Assembly: GCA_021847345.1 (NCBI GenBank)
Contig: JAJZTW010000028.1
Coordinates: 1-45,568 of the forward strand
Length of the DNA stretch: 45,568 bases
Direction of reading: 5' to 3'
DNA from: Pseudomonadota bacterium
Lineage (GTDB): Bacteria; Pseudomonadota; Gammaproteobacteria; Burkholderiales; Burkholderiaceae_C
The translations under genes and the position numbers were made by a program. This document shows, piece after piece, positions 8,267-15,777 of this stretch. Numbering within the stretch: position 1 is the first letter of the stretch; each line of letters opens with the position of its first letter. The notes under the pieces were generated by a model, which saw nothing but the letters and a program-made list of their open reading frames with translations, made no database searches and was not told the origin of the DNA.

Positions 8267-8884
8267 TCAGCCGGCCATGCTGGGACGCTGGGCCATGCGC
8301 GCGCGCCAGGCCGCCAGGTGCTTCAGGTCGGCCGGCACCTCGATCTTGGCGAAGTCGGCGAAGTTCAGCCCCACGAACAAGGTGATGTCGGCGACCGAGA
8401 ACTGCTGGCCGGCGGCGAAGGGCTGCGTGGCCAGTACGCCGTCGAAATAGCGCATGCCGGCGATGGCGCGTTCGCGCTGCTTCAGGCCCCATTCCTGGTT
8501 CTGGTAGAGCTCCAGCGCACCGAGACCGGGCGTGGCATGGTGGAAATAAGTGCCCACGGCGTCCATCACGCCCTGCTCGGCCCGGCACTGCATCATGTGG
8601 ATCACCGCGCGTTCCTTGGCCGTCGTGCCGGTCAGCGAGATGCCTTCGAAGGCATGGTCGATGTACTCGGTGATGGCCGTGCATTCGCTGATGGTGGTGC
8701 CGTCGTCCAGTTCCAGCACCGGCACGGTCGCGTTGGGGTTCATGGCGACGAAGCCGGGAAGGCGGTGCTCGCCCTTGAGCACGTCGACGTGCACGAACTC
8801 GACCTTGTCGGTGGCGCCCTTCTCGGCCAGGGCGATGCGAACGCGAGCGGGGTTGGGAAAGCCTTTGAAGTCGTGGATTTTCAT
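8267..8884 (-). CDS. Glutathione S-transferase
   Basis: 205-residue two-domain GST. The N-terminal thioredoxin fold reads MKIHDFKGFPNPARVRIALA, carries the cis-proline NPNATVPVLEL and the glutathione-binding ISECTAITEYID. The C-terminal helical domain includes the N-capping/hydrophobic-staple region FSVADITLFVGL. Likely conjugates glutathione to an electrophile or isomerises a small substrate. It is the first gene of the GST-cupin-tetR operon and follows a dyad that looks like a TetR operator, so expression is probably induced by the ligand of that regulator. It does not carry the zeta-class SSCX(W/H)RVRIAL signature expected of maleylacetoacetate isomerase. Confidence 0.85.
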   Translation of the reverse strand: MKIHDFKGFPNPARVRIALAEKGATDKVEFVHVDVLKGEHRLPGFVAMNPNATVPVLELDDGTTISECTAITEYIDHAFEGISLTGTTAKERAVIHMMQCRAEQGVMDAVGTYFHHATPGLGALELYQNQEWGLKQRERAIAGMRYFDGVLATQPFAAGQQFSVADITLFVGLNFADFAKIEVPADLKHLAAWRARMAQRPSMAG

Positions 8885-8980
8885 GGAAGAACCCTTGGGC
8901 TGGAGCTATTGGACATGCGCTTGTCGTCGCGTCACCGCCGAAGGTCCAGCCGGCGCCGCGAGGCACGCATCTTAACAAGA

Positions 8981-8998
8981 CTATCTATCAGTAGATAG
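8981..8998. promoter_or_regulatory. Candidate TetR operator
   Basis: A perfect inverted repeat, CTATCTA-TCAG-TAGATAG, lies 97 bases upstream of the GST start. Such AT-rich dyads of about 18 bases are typical operators of TetR repressors, and a tetR gene ends the downstream operon. The surrounding DNA is otherwise GC-rich, which makes the dyad stand out. Promoter elements probably overlap it but cannot be placed with certainty. Confidence 0.65.
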
Positions 8999-9113
8999 AT
9001 GCGGGATGCGACGCATGAACACGCCGGGTTCGATGCAACACCGGCTCCCCGCGTGCGGGCCCGCCACAGGGTGCGCCGCAGACGCCAGGCCTGGCAGCGG
9101 CGGATCGGCAGGG

Positions 9114-9380
9114 TCAGCGCCGCCCGACCAGGTACCGCACGCCCTGTGGGCCGTAGCGCTCGGCATGCTCGACCTCGCGCGCCAGGTGGAATACCTCGCC
9201 GGCGGCGTAGCTCCGGGTCTCGCCAGCGCAGTCGATTTCGATGCTGCCGTGCAGCACCAGCGCCTTCGCCTCGAAGGGATGGCGGTGCAGATCCAGCACG
9301 CCGCCGGGCTCGCGCTCGACCACCACGAACTGCTCGAAACCCTGTTCTCGCAGCCTGGCGGCGAACTCCTGTTCGGTCAT
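9114..9380 (-). CDS. Small single-domain cupin protein
   Basis: 88 residues forming a single cupin barrel: LDLHRHPFEAKALVLHGSIEI gives His32, His34 and Glu37, and His72 (in EVEHAERYG) completes a likely metal site. Small cupins of this type are mostly uncharacterised; possible roles are metal-dependent binding or simple isomerase/dioxygenase chemistry. ATG 9380 is chosen because the residues before it in the longer frame look random and overlap the tatA tail region. It lies just downstream of tatA on the same strand (55 bases apart), probably co-transcribed by chance of position rather than function. Confidence 0.7.
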   Translation of the reverse strand: MTEQEFAARLREQGFEQFVVVEREPGGVLDLHRHPFEAKALVLHGSIEIDCAGETRSYAAGEVFHLAREVEHAERYGPQGVRYLVGRR

Positions 9381-9435
9381 GGCTTTCTGGCTCGCCGCGA
9401 GCCGGCGATCGGTGCCCGGTGGAGCATGCCTGCGC

Positions 9436-9714
9436 TCAGTTCCTGGACTTGAATTCGACATCCTGCACCGACGCATCGGCCGCCGTGCGGGTGTCCGCGA
9501 CCGGCTTGTCGGCCGACGCGATGCGCGCGGCCGCGTCCGCGGACGGGGTCCCCGGCTGCTGCGGCGCGTCGTCCTCCGCCGATTTCATTCCCTGCTTGAA
9601 GCCCTTCACCGCCTCGCCCAGATCGCTGCCGATGTTCTTGAGCTTCTTGGTCCCGAACACCATGACGACGATCGCCAGCACGATCAACCAATGCCAGATG
9701 CTGAATTCACCCAT
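9436..9714 (-). CDS. tatA: Twin-arginine translocase subunit TatA
   Basis: 92 residues with the classic TatA layout: a short periplasmic start MGEFSIWHW, one transmembrane helix ([11 protein letters not shown]), the [10 protein letters not shown] hinge, an amphipathic helix ([14 protein letters not shown]) and a charged, variable cytoplasmic tail. TatA oligomers form the pore-like element through which folded proteins cross the inner membrane after TatBC recognition. In most betaproteobacteria tatA sits in a hisIE-tatABC cluster; here it stands alone, without tatB or tatC nearby, so it may be a second TatA/TatE-type copy. ATG 9714 is the conserved start. Confidence 0.88.
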   Translation of the reverse strand: MGEFSIWHWLIVLAIVVMVFGTKKLKNIGSDLGEAVKGFKQGMKSAEDDAPQQPGTPSADAAARIASADKPVADTRTAADASVQDVEFKSRN

Positions 9715-9938
9715 TGCCGCAGTCCCGAAAGCTCCACGTTGCGCAGCCGGCGCGCTCTGGCCGGCCCCAGGCTTCATTGTCCTCCCAGTGCCCGCCCAGG
9801 AGTGCAAGCAAGCGCTACAGGCGGCCGGGGCACTGCCCCGGCGCGCCACGGAGATCGCCGGGGGCCCGAGTCCGCGCTCGGTACCGAGCGGATGGTCCTC
9901 GAGTGCCGCGCAGGCGTCAGGCCTCGGCGGGCCCGGCG

Positions 9939-10163
9939 TCAGGCGGCCTGCAACGCGCCATCCGGAGCGATGGTGAAGCGCGCCCGGCCCTGCGTATCGA
10001 CCACTTCGTAGCGCAGCAGCCAGCCTTCGACACTAGGCCCGCGGCCACGCACGACGCCGATTCCGACACACTTGATGTACAGGCGAACCGAGATCTGGTC
10101 GCTCTGCGTCACCAGCGCCTCGAAGGCCCGCGCCGCATGCGCCGAGGAGCAGGAACAGCGCAC
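9939..10163 (-). CDS. Hypothetical small protein
   Basis: A 74-codon frame starting at GTG 10163. The second half ([18 protein letters not shown]... [21 protein letters not shown]) has protein-like strand alternation, but the start is weak and no family is recognised. It would be upstream of, and in line with, tatA. Treat as a possible gene only. Confidence 0.3.
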   Translation of the reverse strand: MRCSCSSAHAARAFEALVTQSDQISVRLYIKCVGIGVVRGRGPSVEGWLLRYEVVDTQGRARFTIAPDGALQAA

Positions 10164-10587
10164 AGGAAGTGATCAACGGAATGTTTTCATCGTGGATTTT
10201 GAATGAGGAGCGCGCTGCACCACGGCAAAATCGACGAGGCCGTGGTGCGGATGGGTTATTTCAGCAAGCGAAGTTCGAAGGCTCCGCAGCTTTTGTCCTC
10301 GATCCGCCTCACGATTGACGAGCAATCCCTGACTCGCGGGGGGCATGGCCATTCGGAATACGCCTGGCACGAATGGACACTTCATGGAAACAGAATGCAT
10401 CGGGGCGCCCCGCCGGAGGCGTCGGCCTATTTCCAGGCCACGCCCCGTAAATGTCGCCCCCCCTTTTCCGGGGTATCGAGAGGCCTGTTTCATCCACAAT
10501 CTTGGCGTTGACGAATTCCTGCACGAACCTAGGATCGAGTGGCTTTCGCCTGGGCGAAAGCCACTGCTCCTACAAATCCAGAACAAA
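10164..10587. other. Leader region of the secreted lipoprotein
   Basis: About 425 bases of lower GC than the surroundings. No gene is recognised; an in-frame upstream extension of the lipoprotein (from 10345) has no family-like sequence and would bury the signal peptide. The stretch ends with a REP-like hairpin (10538-10573). Confidence 0.4.
10538..10573 (-). repeat. REP-like palindromic element
   Basis: A perfect 13-base inverted repeat with a two-base loop (AGTGGCTTTCGCC, TG, GGCGAAAGCCACT) is followed on the plus strand by GCTCCTAC. Read on the minus strand this is GTAGGAGC followed directly by a hairpin, the layout of GTAG-headed REP elements mobilised by RAYT transposases in gammaproteobacteria. 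No RAYT gene is in the window. The element ends 14 bases before the lipoprotein start codon and could form a stem in its mRNA. Confidence 0.7.
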
Positions 10588-12159
10588 ATGCCAGGAAAAC
10601 TCCGATCTGCTTTACAGACAAGTGCGGCCTCACTCGCTGCCGCGGCCATGCTCAGCGCCTGCGGCGGCGGCTCGGGCTCTTCGCCGGGCGGCAACCTCGC
10701 TTCGGGCGCCGTTGCCTCGGGCATCGTCGCCGCCGGCGCTCCGGTGGCCGGGGCCACGCTGCTCGCCATCGGCCCGAATGGGCAGAACTGCGGCAGCGCC
10801 ACGACGAACAGTCAAGGTGCCTACACGATGAGCCTGACTTGCTCCAGCGCTCCGGTGGTGCTGAGCCTTCTCAACGGCGGCCCCGGAGGAATTCCGCTCG
10901 ACGCCGTGTACCTGCCGGCCGGCGGTGGCCAGGCGCTGCCCGCCAGCTTCACCGTCAATGTCGACCCGCTGACCACGCTGATCACCTATGACGCGCTCGG
11001 CCAGCTCGGTGTGAACGCCAGCTCGAACCTGCAGGTCGTGGCGCTGTCGTCGTCGCTGATGACCGCAAGCGCCTATGCCGCCGCCACGCAGACCGTGCTG
11101 AGTGCGCTCGCGCCGGTATTGGCGAACTTCGGCGTGCAGACCGCCAATTTCGACCCCGTCTCGTCCCCCTACCCGAGCCCGGGCACGGGAGTCGACGCGC
11201 TGTTCGACACCTATCCCGAATCCGCACCCAGCGCTGCCTCGGTCGAACTGGGCAGCGCCTCGAGCCCGCTGCTCCAGGTCGCCCTTCCCGAGACACCTGG
11301 CGCGCAGAGCACGCTGGGCGGCAGCGCCGTGCAGCTCGGCAGTGCCGATTTTCCCTACGCGGGCTACACGGTCTATGCCGTGCAGACCCTGGCGTCCGCC
11401 GCGCCGGGCCAGCCCCAGGCGGGCGCGGGCCAGGTGAACGCCGCCTCGGCCACGCAGGGCTCGCTGAGCCTGGGATCGTCGTTCACGTACCTCGGAACCC
11501 GATCGCTGCCGGCCTTGCCGCTGACGCTGTCCGCGGACCCGGTCACGCAGGCCGCCGCCAGCGACGGCACGGCAGCACCGATGCTCGACCCGGGAACCAA
11601 CGGGGGCGTCGTGCAGATCTGCCAGCCCGCGTTGTTCCCTGGGGCCTTGTTCCCCACGACGACCGCGTTCTACATCGCGGTGGCCAACGGTGGCAGCGGC
11701 ACCGGCGTGTCGTCGCATTTCCTGCCCTTGAGCACGACCGCGCAGATCTACGCCGCGATTGGTGGCAAGCCGCTGTTCGCGATGTTCAACTGCGCCTACA
11801 GCGCGGGCAACTCCGCGGGCACGGCCACGCCGTCGACGTCGACCAACGATTACGCGACCATCACCAGCGGCGGCAACCTGCTCTACAACGCTCTCGGCGC
11901 GAGCGGCAATCCGGTGCTCGACGTACCGGCGGCCAACATCGATCTCGCGCTGACGGCGGCGGGCGCTCCCATCGCGAGCAACGGCTCCTTGACGTTTCCG
12001 GGCAACGCGCAGACCACCGTTTCATCGGGACGCGAGTACTGGCACGCCTGGAGTTTCGTCGACCCCTTGGGCCAATCGCGGGTACTGATCATCAAGCAGT
12101 TGATGTTCAACGGGAGCGTTGCCGGACTCGGCATCGTGGAAGCCTACATCTCGCAGTGA
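10588..12159 (+). CDS. Large secreted lipoprotein of unknown function
   Basis: 523 residues. The N-terminus MPGKLRSALQTSAASLAAAA, then MLSAC, is a signal peptide with lipobox Leu-Ser-Ala-Cys followed by a Gly/Ser linker. Residues about 45-90 (GAPVAGATLLAIGPNGQNCGSAT, split by a turn) resemble a carboxypeptidase-regulatory-like or Ig-like beta domain. The remainder is rich in Ala, Ser, Gly and Thr with few charges, typical of surface or periplasmic proteins. No catalytic motif was found. ATG 10588 is favoured because the signal peptide begins there; its ribosome site is weak. It converges on the metallophosphoesterase gene. Confidence 0.65.
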   Translation: MPGKLRSALQTSAASLAAAAMLSACGGGSGSSPGGNLASGAVASGIVAAGAPVAGATLLAIGPNGQNCGSATTNSQGAYTMSLTCSSAPVVLSLLNGGPGGIPLDAVYLPAGGGQALPASFTVNVDPLTTLITYDALGQLGVNASSNLQVVALSSSLMTASAYAAATQTVLSALAPVLANFGVQTANFDPVSSPYPSPGTGVDALFDTYPESAPSAASVELGSASSPLLQVALPETPGAQSTLGGSAVQLGSADFPYAGYTVYAVQTLASAAPGQPQAGAGQVNAASATQGSLSLGSSFTYLGTRSLPALPLTLSADPVTQAAASDGTAAPMLDPGTNGGVVQICQPALFPGALFPTTTAFYIAVANGGSGTGVSSHFLPLSTTAQIYAAIGGKPLFAMFNCAYSAGNSAGTATPSTSTNDYATITSGGNLLYNALGASGNPVLDVPAANIDLALTAAGAPIASNGSLTFPGNAQTTVSSGREYWHAWSFVDPLGQSRVLIIKQLMFNGSVAGLGIVEAYISQ

Positions 12160-12177
12160 ACCGTGGCGGCGCCGGGC

Positions 12178-13467
12178 TCACGGCCGTGCGCCGCGCGCTG
12201 CCAGACGCACGCGGGTGATCTCCGACGGCGCCCCGAATCTCTTGGGAGGCCCCCAGTAGCCCGTGCCGCGGCTGACATAGACCTGCAGTTGCTCGACACG
12301 GTGCAGTCCCGCCGTGAACGGCTGCTGCAGGCCGACGAAATGGTTCCACGGCCAGAACTGCCCGCCGTGGGTATGCCCGCTGAGCTGCAGGTCGAAGCCT
12401 GCACGCGCGGCCAGCTGCGACGAGCGCGGCTGGTGCGCGAGCAGGATGCGCGGCAGGCCCGGCGGGCTGCCCTCGAGCGCCTGGAAAGGGTCGCTGCGGT
12501 GTCCCGGGTCGAAGGCCTGGCCATGCGGGTCGGTCACTCCCGCCAGCACGAATTCGGCGCCGTCGTGCGAGACCACGACATGGGTGTCGAGCAGACAGCG
12601 CAGGCCGAGGCGTTCGAACTCGGCCAGCCAGGGGCCGGCTCCGGAGTAGTACTCGTGGTTGCCGGTGACCAGCCAGGCCCCGTGACGCGCCCGCAGCTCG
12701 CCCAGCGGGGCCGTGTGCTCGCGCAGCCGCTCCACCGCGCCGTCCACCACATCCCCGGTGATGGCGACGAGGTCGGGCTGCAGGGAGTTCACGCGCTCGA
12801 CGATGGCGCGCACCTTCGGAGCCTTGATGGTCGGTCCGACGTGGATGTCGCTGATCTGGACGATGGTGAAGCCGTCGAGTCCGGGCGGCAGTTCCGGGAT
12901 TTCGACACGCACGTCGACCACCCGCGCCACGCGTCGCGCATTGAACAGCCCGACCAGCGACACGAGCAATGCGGCCGCCGGCACCGCGATGGCGCTGGGA
13001 CGCGCCCAGTGGCCGGTGGCGGGAAGCAGCAGCGCCAGCTCGCGCAGCACGGTCAGCACCAGCGTGGTGGAAAACAGCCCCAGCGCGAAAAAGCCGGCCC
13101 AGGCTGCCTTGTCCCAGGCGTCCCCCGAACGAAGGTGGCTCACGAGAAAACGCAGGGCCGCCCCAAGTTTTCTCGATCCCCGCGGGGGGCGGGCTGGGCG
13201 CAGCCCGGCCCTGGGGGCGCTCTCAAGCAATCGCCGGGCCGCCCCAAGATTGCTTGACCCCCGCGGGGGGCGGGCTGGGCGCAGCCCGGCCCTGGGGGCC
13301 CTCAGGAACCCGAGCGGGATCAGCAGCGCCGAAAGGCCCAGCAGCATTGCGCCGGCGAAGCGGGCGGCCGGCCCGTAGCTCGGCAGCAGCTGCGCACCGA
13401 TGTACACGTGCAGCAGCGCGAGCACCGGCCACACGCGCAGCAGCAGGCGCTTGAGGCGGGCGCGCAT
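12178..13467 (-). CDS. Membrane-anchored calcineurin-like metallophosphoesterase
   Basis: 429 residues. The N-terminal half has several hydrophobic helices (about 10-50 and 120-170). The C-terminal half is a YkuE/YaeI-like phosphoesterase with the metal-binding motifs in order: VQISDIHVG (D-x-H), AITGDVVDG (GDxxD), VTGNHEYY (GNHE) and LSGHTHGGQFWP (GHTH). Substrates in this family include phospholipid pyrophosphates and nucleotides; none is evident here. Between helix groups lie about 55 extra residues (APRAGLRPARPPRGS repeated twice) encoded by two tandem palindromic DNA elements inserted in frame. The gene starts 21 bases after the FAD-linked oxidase stop and is the last gene of the leftward module. 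Confidence 0.88.
   Translation of the reverse strand: MRARLKRLLLRVWPVLALLHVYIGAQLLPSYGPAARFAGAMLLGLSALLIPLGFLRAPRAGLRPARPPRGSSNLGAARRLLESAPRAGLRPARPPRGSRKLGAALRFLVSHLRSGDAWDKAAWAGFFALGLFSTTLVLTVLRELALLLPATGHWARPSAIAVPAAALLVSLVGLFNARRVARVVDVRVEIPELPPGLDGFTIVQISDIHVGPTIKAPKVRAIVERVNSLQPDLVAITGDVVDGAVERLREHTAPLGELRARHGAWLVTGNHEYYSGAGPWLAEFERLGLRCLLDTHVVVSHDGAEFVLAGVTDPHGQAFDPGHRSDPFQALEGSPPGLPRILLAHQPRSSQLAARAGFDLQLSGHTHGGQFWPWNHFVGLQQPFTAGLHRVEQLQVYVSRGTGYWGPPKRFGAPSEITRVRLAARGARP
13143..13303. repeat. Tandem pair of multi-hairpin palindromic elements inside a coding region
   Basis: Two units with an 81-base period. Each has a stem-loop with a 15-base loop (13143-13175 and 13224-13256), then a nearly identical 45-base block containing CCCCGCGGGG and the hairpin CGGGCTG-GGCG-CAGCCCG. 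The first stems are CGAGAAAAC/GTTTTCTCG and CAAGCAATC/GATTGCTTG: three of nine positions differ, yet every change is matched on the opposite arm. The loops differ at one base. The period is a multiple of three, so the host gene stays open. Similar GC-rich palindromes are, to my knowledge, dispersed in Burkholderiales genomes. Confidence 0.85.
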
Positions 13468-13488
13468 GGTCGGCGAGATCGCGCCAGG

Positions 13489-14895
13489 TCAGGCGAAGAT
13501 CTTGCCCGGGTTCAGGATACCCGCCGGGTCGAGCGCCTGCTTGAGCGCACGCATCAGGCCGATGGCGTCGTCGCCGGCCTCCTCGCGCAGGAAACCCTGC
13601 TTGTGCAGGCCCACGCCGTGCTCGCCGGTGCAGGTGCCGCCCAGGCGCAGCGCGCGCCGTACCAGGCGCGCGTTGAGATCCTCGGCGAGCTCGCGCTCGG
13701 CCGGCAGTTGCGGGTCGATCAGGTAGCCGACGTGGAAATTGCCGTCGCCGACATGCCCGACGAGGAAATACGGCAGCCCCGCGGCGTCGGCCTCGGCCAC
13801 GGTTTCGTTGATGCTCTCGGCCAGGCGCGAGATCGGCACGCAGGTGTCGGTGGTCACGCAGCGGCAGCCCGGGCGGGTCTGCAGCGCCGACAGGTAGGCG
13901 TGGTGCCTCGCCTTCCACAGGCGCGTGCGCTCCTCCGGAGTGTCGGCCCAGGCGAAGTCCGAGCCGCCATGCGCGGTGGCCACCTCCTGCGTGGTCTGCG
14001 CCTGCTCGCGCACACTGCCGGGCGTGCCGTGGAATTCCATCAGCAGCAGCGGCTGCTCCGGCAGACCGAGATGGTCGTGCGCGTTGACGGCGCGCACGGC
14101 ATGCGCGTCCATCAGTTCGCAGCGCGCGATCGGCACCGCCGACTGGATGAGCTCGATGGTGCAGTTCACCGCACTGGCCACGTCGGCGAAGGAGCACACC
14201 GCGGCCGCCACGGCCTGCGGCTGCGGGTGCAGGCGCAGCGTGATCTCTGTGACGATGCCCAGCGTGCCCTCGCTGCCGACGAACAGGCGCGTGAGGTCGT
14301 AGCCGGCGCTGCTCTTGCGCGCGCGCGTGCCGGTACGCACCACGCGGCCGTCGGCCAGCACCACGGTCAGCGCCAGCACGTTCTCGCGCATGGTGCCGTA
14401 GCGAACCGCGTTGGTGCCGCTGGCGCGCGTGGCCGTCATGCCGCCCAGGGTCGCGTCGGCCCCCGGATCGATGGGAAAGAACAGTCCGCTGTGGCGCAGT
14501 TCCTCGTTGAGCTGCAGGCGCGTGACCCCGGCCTGCACGGTGGCCAGCATGTCCTCGGCGGCGACGTCGAGAACCTGGTTCATGCGCGTCAGGTCCAGCG
14601 TGATGCCGCCCTGCACGGCCAGCAACTGGCCCTCGAGCGACGATCCGGCGCCGAAGGCGATCACCGGCACGCCGTGTCCGGCGCACAGCCGGACCGCGTC
14701 GGACACGTCGGAGGTACTCGCGCAGAACACCACGCCGGACGGCGGCTCGACGTCGAACGGGGATTCGTCGCGACCATGCTGCTCGCACACCGCCCGCGCG
14801 GTGCTGAAGGACTCGCCGAAGCGTTGCGCCAGGTCTTGCAGCAACTGCGCCGGAGCCTCGCGCCGGAGCCCGGCGGACGGAGTGCGTTGGTTCAT
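13489..14895 (-). CDS. FAD-binding oxidase, D-lactate dehydrogenase (cytochrome)/GlcD type
   Basis: 468 residues. The FAD-binding PCMH domain is clear: VIAFGAGSSLEGQLLAVQGG, then DPGADATLGGMTATRASGTN and YDLTRLFVGSEGTLGI. The C-terminal FAD-oxidase domain contains LVGHVGDGNFHVGYL and CTGEHGVGLHKQGFL, whose His residues line the active site for 2-hydroxyacids. Family members oxidise D-lactate, glycolate or other 2-hydroxyacids and pass electrons to cytochrome c or quinone. It follows the liv transporter in the same direction and may process a 2-hydroxyacid imported by it. ATG 14895 has AGGA seven bases upstream. Confidence 0.88.
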   Translation of the reverse strand: MNQRTPSAGLRREAPAQLLQDLAQRFGESFSTARAVCEQHGRDESPFDVEPPSGVVFCASTSDVSDAVRLCAGHGVPVIAFGAGSSLEGQLLAVQGGITLDLTRMNQVLDVAAEDMLATVQAGVTRLQLNEELRHSGLFFPIDPGADATLGGMTATRASGTNAVRYGTMRENVLALTVVLADGRVVRTGTRARKSSAGYDLTRLFVGSEGTLGIVTEITLRLHPQPQAVAAAVCSFADVASAVNCTIELIQSAVPIARCELMDAHAVRAVNAHDHLGLPEQPLLLMEFHGTPGSVREQAQTTQEVATAHGGSDFAWADTPEERTRLWKARHHAYLSALQTRPGCRCVTTDTCVPISRLAESINETVAEADAAGLPYFLVGHVGDGNFHVGYLIDPQLPAERELAEDLNARLVRRALRLGGTCTGEHGVGLHKQGFLREEAGDDAIGLMRALKQALDPAGILNPGKIFA

Positions 14896-14968
14896 GGTGA
14901 ATTCCTGGTCGAGCCTGAAGCGGCGAAGCGAGCGCCATGGGCCGCCCACCATGGAGCAGCATACATCG

Positions 14969-15010
14969 CGCACGACGCATGCGTGGCGACGCACGACGCA
15001 TGCTTGGCGA
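14969..15010. repeat. Tandem 21-base direct repeat
   Basis: Two adjacent 21-base units (14969-14989 and 14990-15010) starting CGCACGACGCATGC and differing at one position. They lie in the short gap between livF and the FAD-linked oxidase, about 75 bases upstream of the latter's start. This could be a regulator site or simple slippage. Confidence 0.8.
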
Positions 15011-15027
15011 ACCTCGCCACCGCCAGA

Positions 15028-15777
15028 CTACTCTTTCAGCATGCCCAGGTAGGTGGCCTCGACCTTGGGGTCGTGCAGGAGTTCGCGCGCCGGGCCGTGC
15101 ATGGAGACCTCGCCGAGCTCGAGCACATAGGCCTGGTCCGCCACCTGCAGCGCGGCGCGCGCGTTCTGCTCGATGAGCAGCACGCTCATGCCGGCGTCAC
15201 GCAGATTCGCCACCGCATGCAGCACCTCGCGCACGATGCGCGGGGCCAGCCCGAGGCTGGGCTCGTCGAGCATGAGCAGCTGGGGCGCGCCCATCAGCGC
15301 GCGCCCCAGCGCCAGCATCTGGCGCTCTCCGCCCGACAGGGTCTGCGCCTGCTGCGCGCGCCGCTCCTTCAGGCGCGGGAACAGTTCGTACACCCGCTCG
15401 AGTTCGCGCTGGCGTGCCGCGCGTCCGTCGCGGCGCCGGAACGCCCCCAGCAGCAGGTTGTCGTGCACGCTCATGCTGCCGAACAGGTCGCGCTTCTCGG
15501 TGACCAGTCCGATGCCCGCCTCCACGCGCAACTGCGCGTCGGCACGGCTGAGGTCGACCCCGTCGAACATCACCTGCCCGCTGCCGTGCAGCAGGCCCAT
15601 GATGCAACCCAGCAGCGTGGTCTTGCCGGCCCCGTTGGGGCCGATCACCGTGACCATGCTGCCGCGCGCCACCTCCAGCGAAACCTCGCGCAGCGCCTGC
15701 ACCTTGCCGTAGCTCAGGCTCATGCCCGACACACGCAGCAGCGCCGGGGCCTGCGCGTCCTGCCGCAGCGTGTTCAT
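15028..15777 (-). CDS. livF: Branched-chain-amino-acid-type ABC transporter ATPase LivF
   Basis: 249 residues with Walker A (GPNGAGKTTLL), Q-loop region, signature LSGGERQMLALGRAL, Walker B (LLMLDEPSLGLAP) and the H-loop replaced by LLIEQN as normal for LivF. It energises import together with the LivG domain of the upstream fusion protein. Its ATG overlaps the fusion gene's stop (ATGA, 15777-15774), showing translational coupling. Transporters of this HAAT family carry amino acids but also benzoates, urea and short acids; the neighbours point to an aromatic or related organic acid. Confidence 0.93.
   Translation of the reverse strand: MNTLRQDAQAPALLRVSGMSLSYGKVQALREVSLEVARGSMVTVIGPNGAGKTTLLGCIMGLLHGSGQVMFDGVDLSRADAQLRVEAGIGLVTEKRDLFGSMSVHDNLLLGAFRRRDGRAARQRELERVYELFPRLKERRAQQAQTLSGGERQMLALGRALMGAPQLLMLDEPSLGLAPRIVREVLHAVANLRDAGMSVLLIEQNARAALQVADQAYVLELGEVSMHGPARELLHDPKVEATYLGMLKE

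Noticed and set aside
7537-8884. GST plus cupin read as maleylpyruvate isomerase plus gentisate dioxygenase
   Set aside because: The cupin is 226 residues and ChrR-like, whereas gentisate dioxygenase is about 350 with a different motif layout, and no fumarylpyruvate hydrolase is adjacent.
10345-10587. Upstream extension of the lipoprotein start to 10345
   Set aside because: It would place about 80 unconserved residues before an evident lipoprotein signal peptide.
14969-15010. Possible CRISPR repeat
   Set aside because: Only two directly adjacent copies with no spacer and no cas genes nearby.
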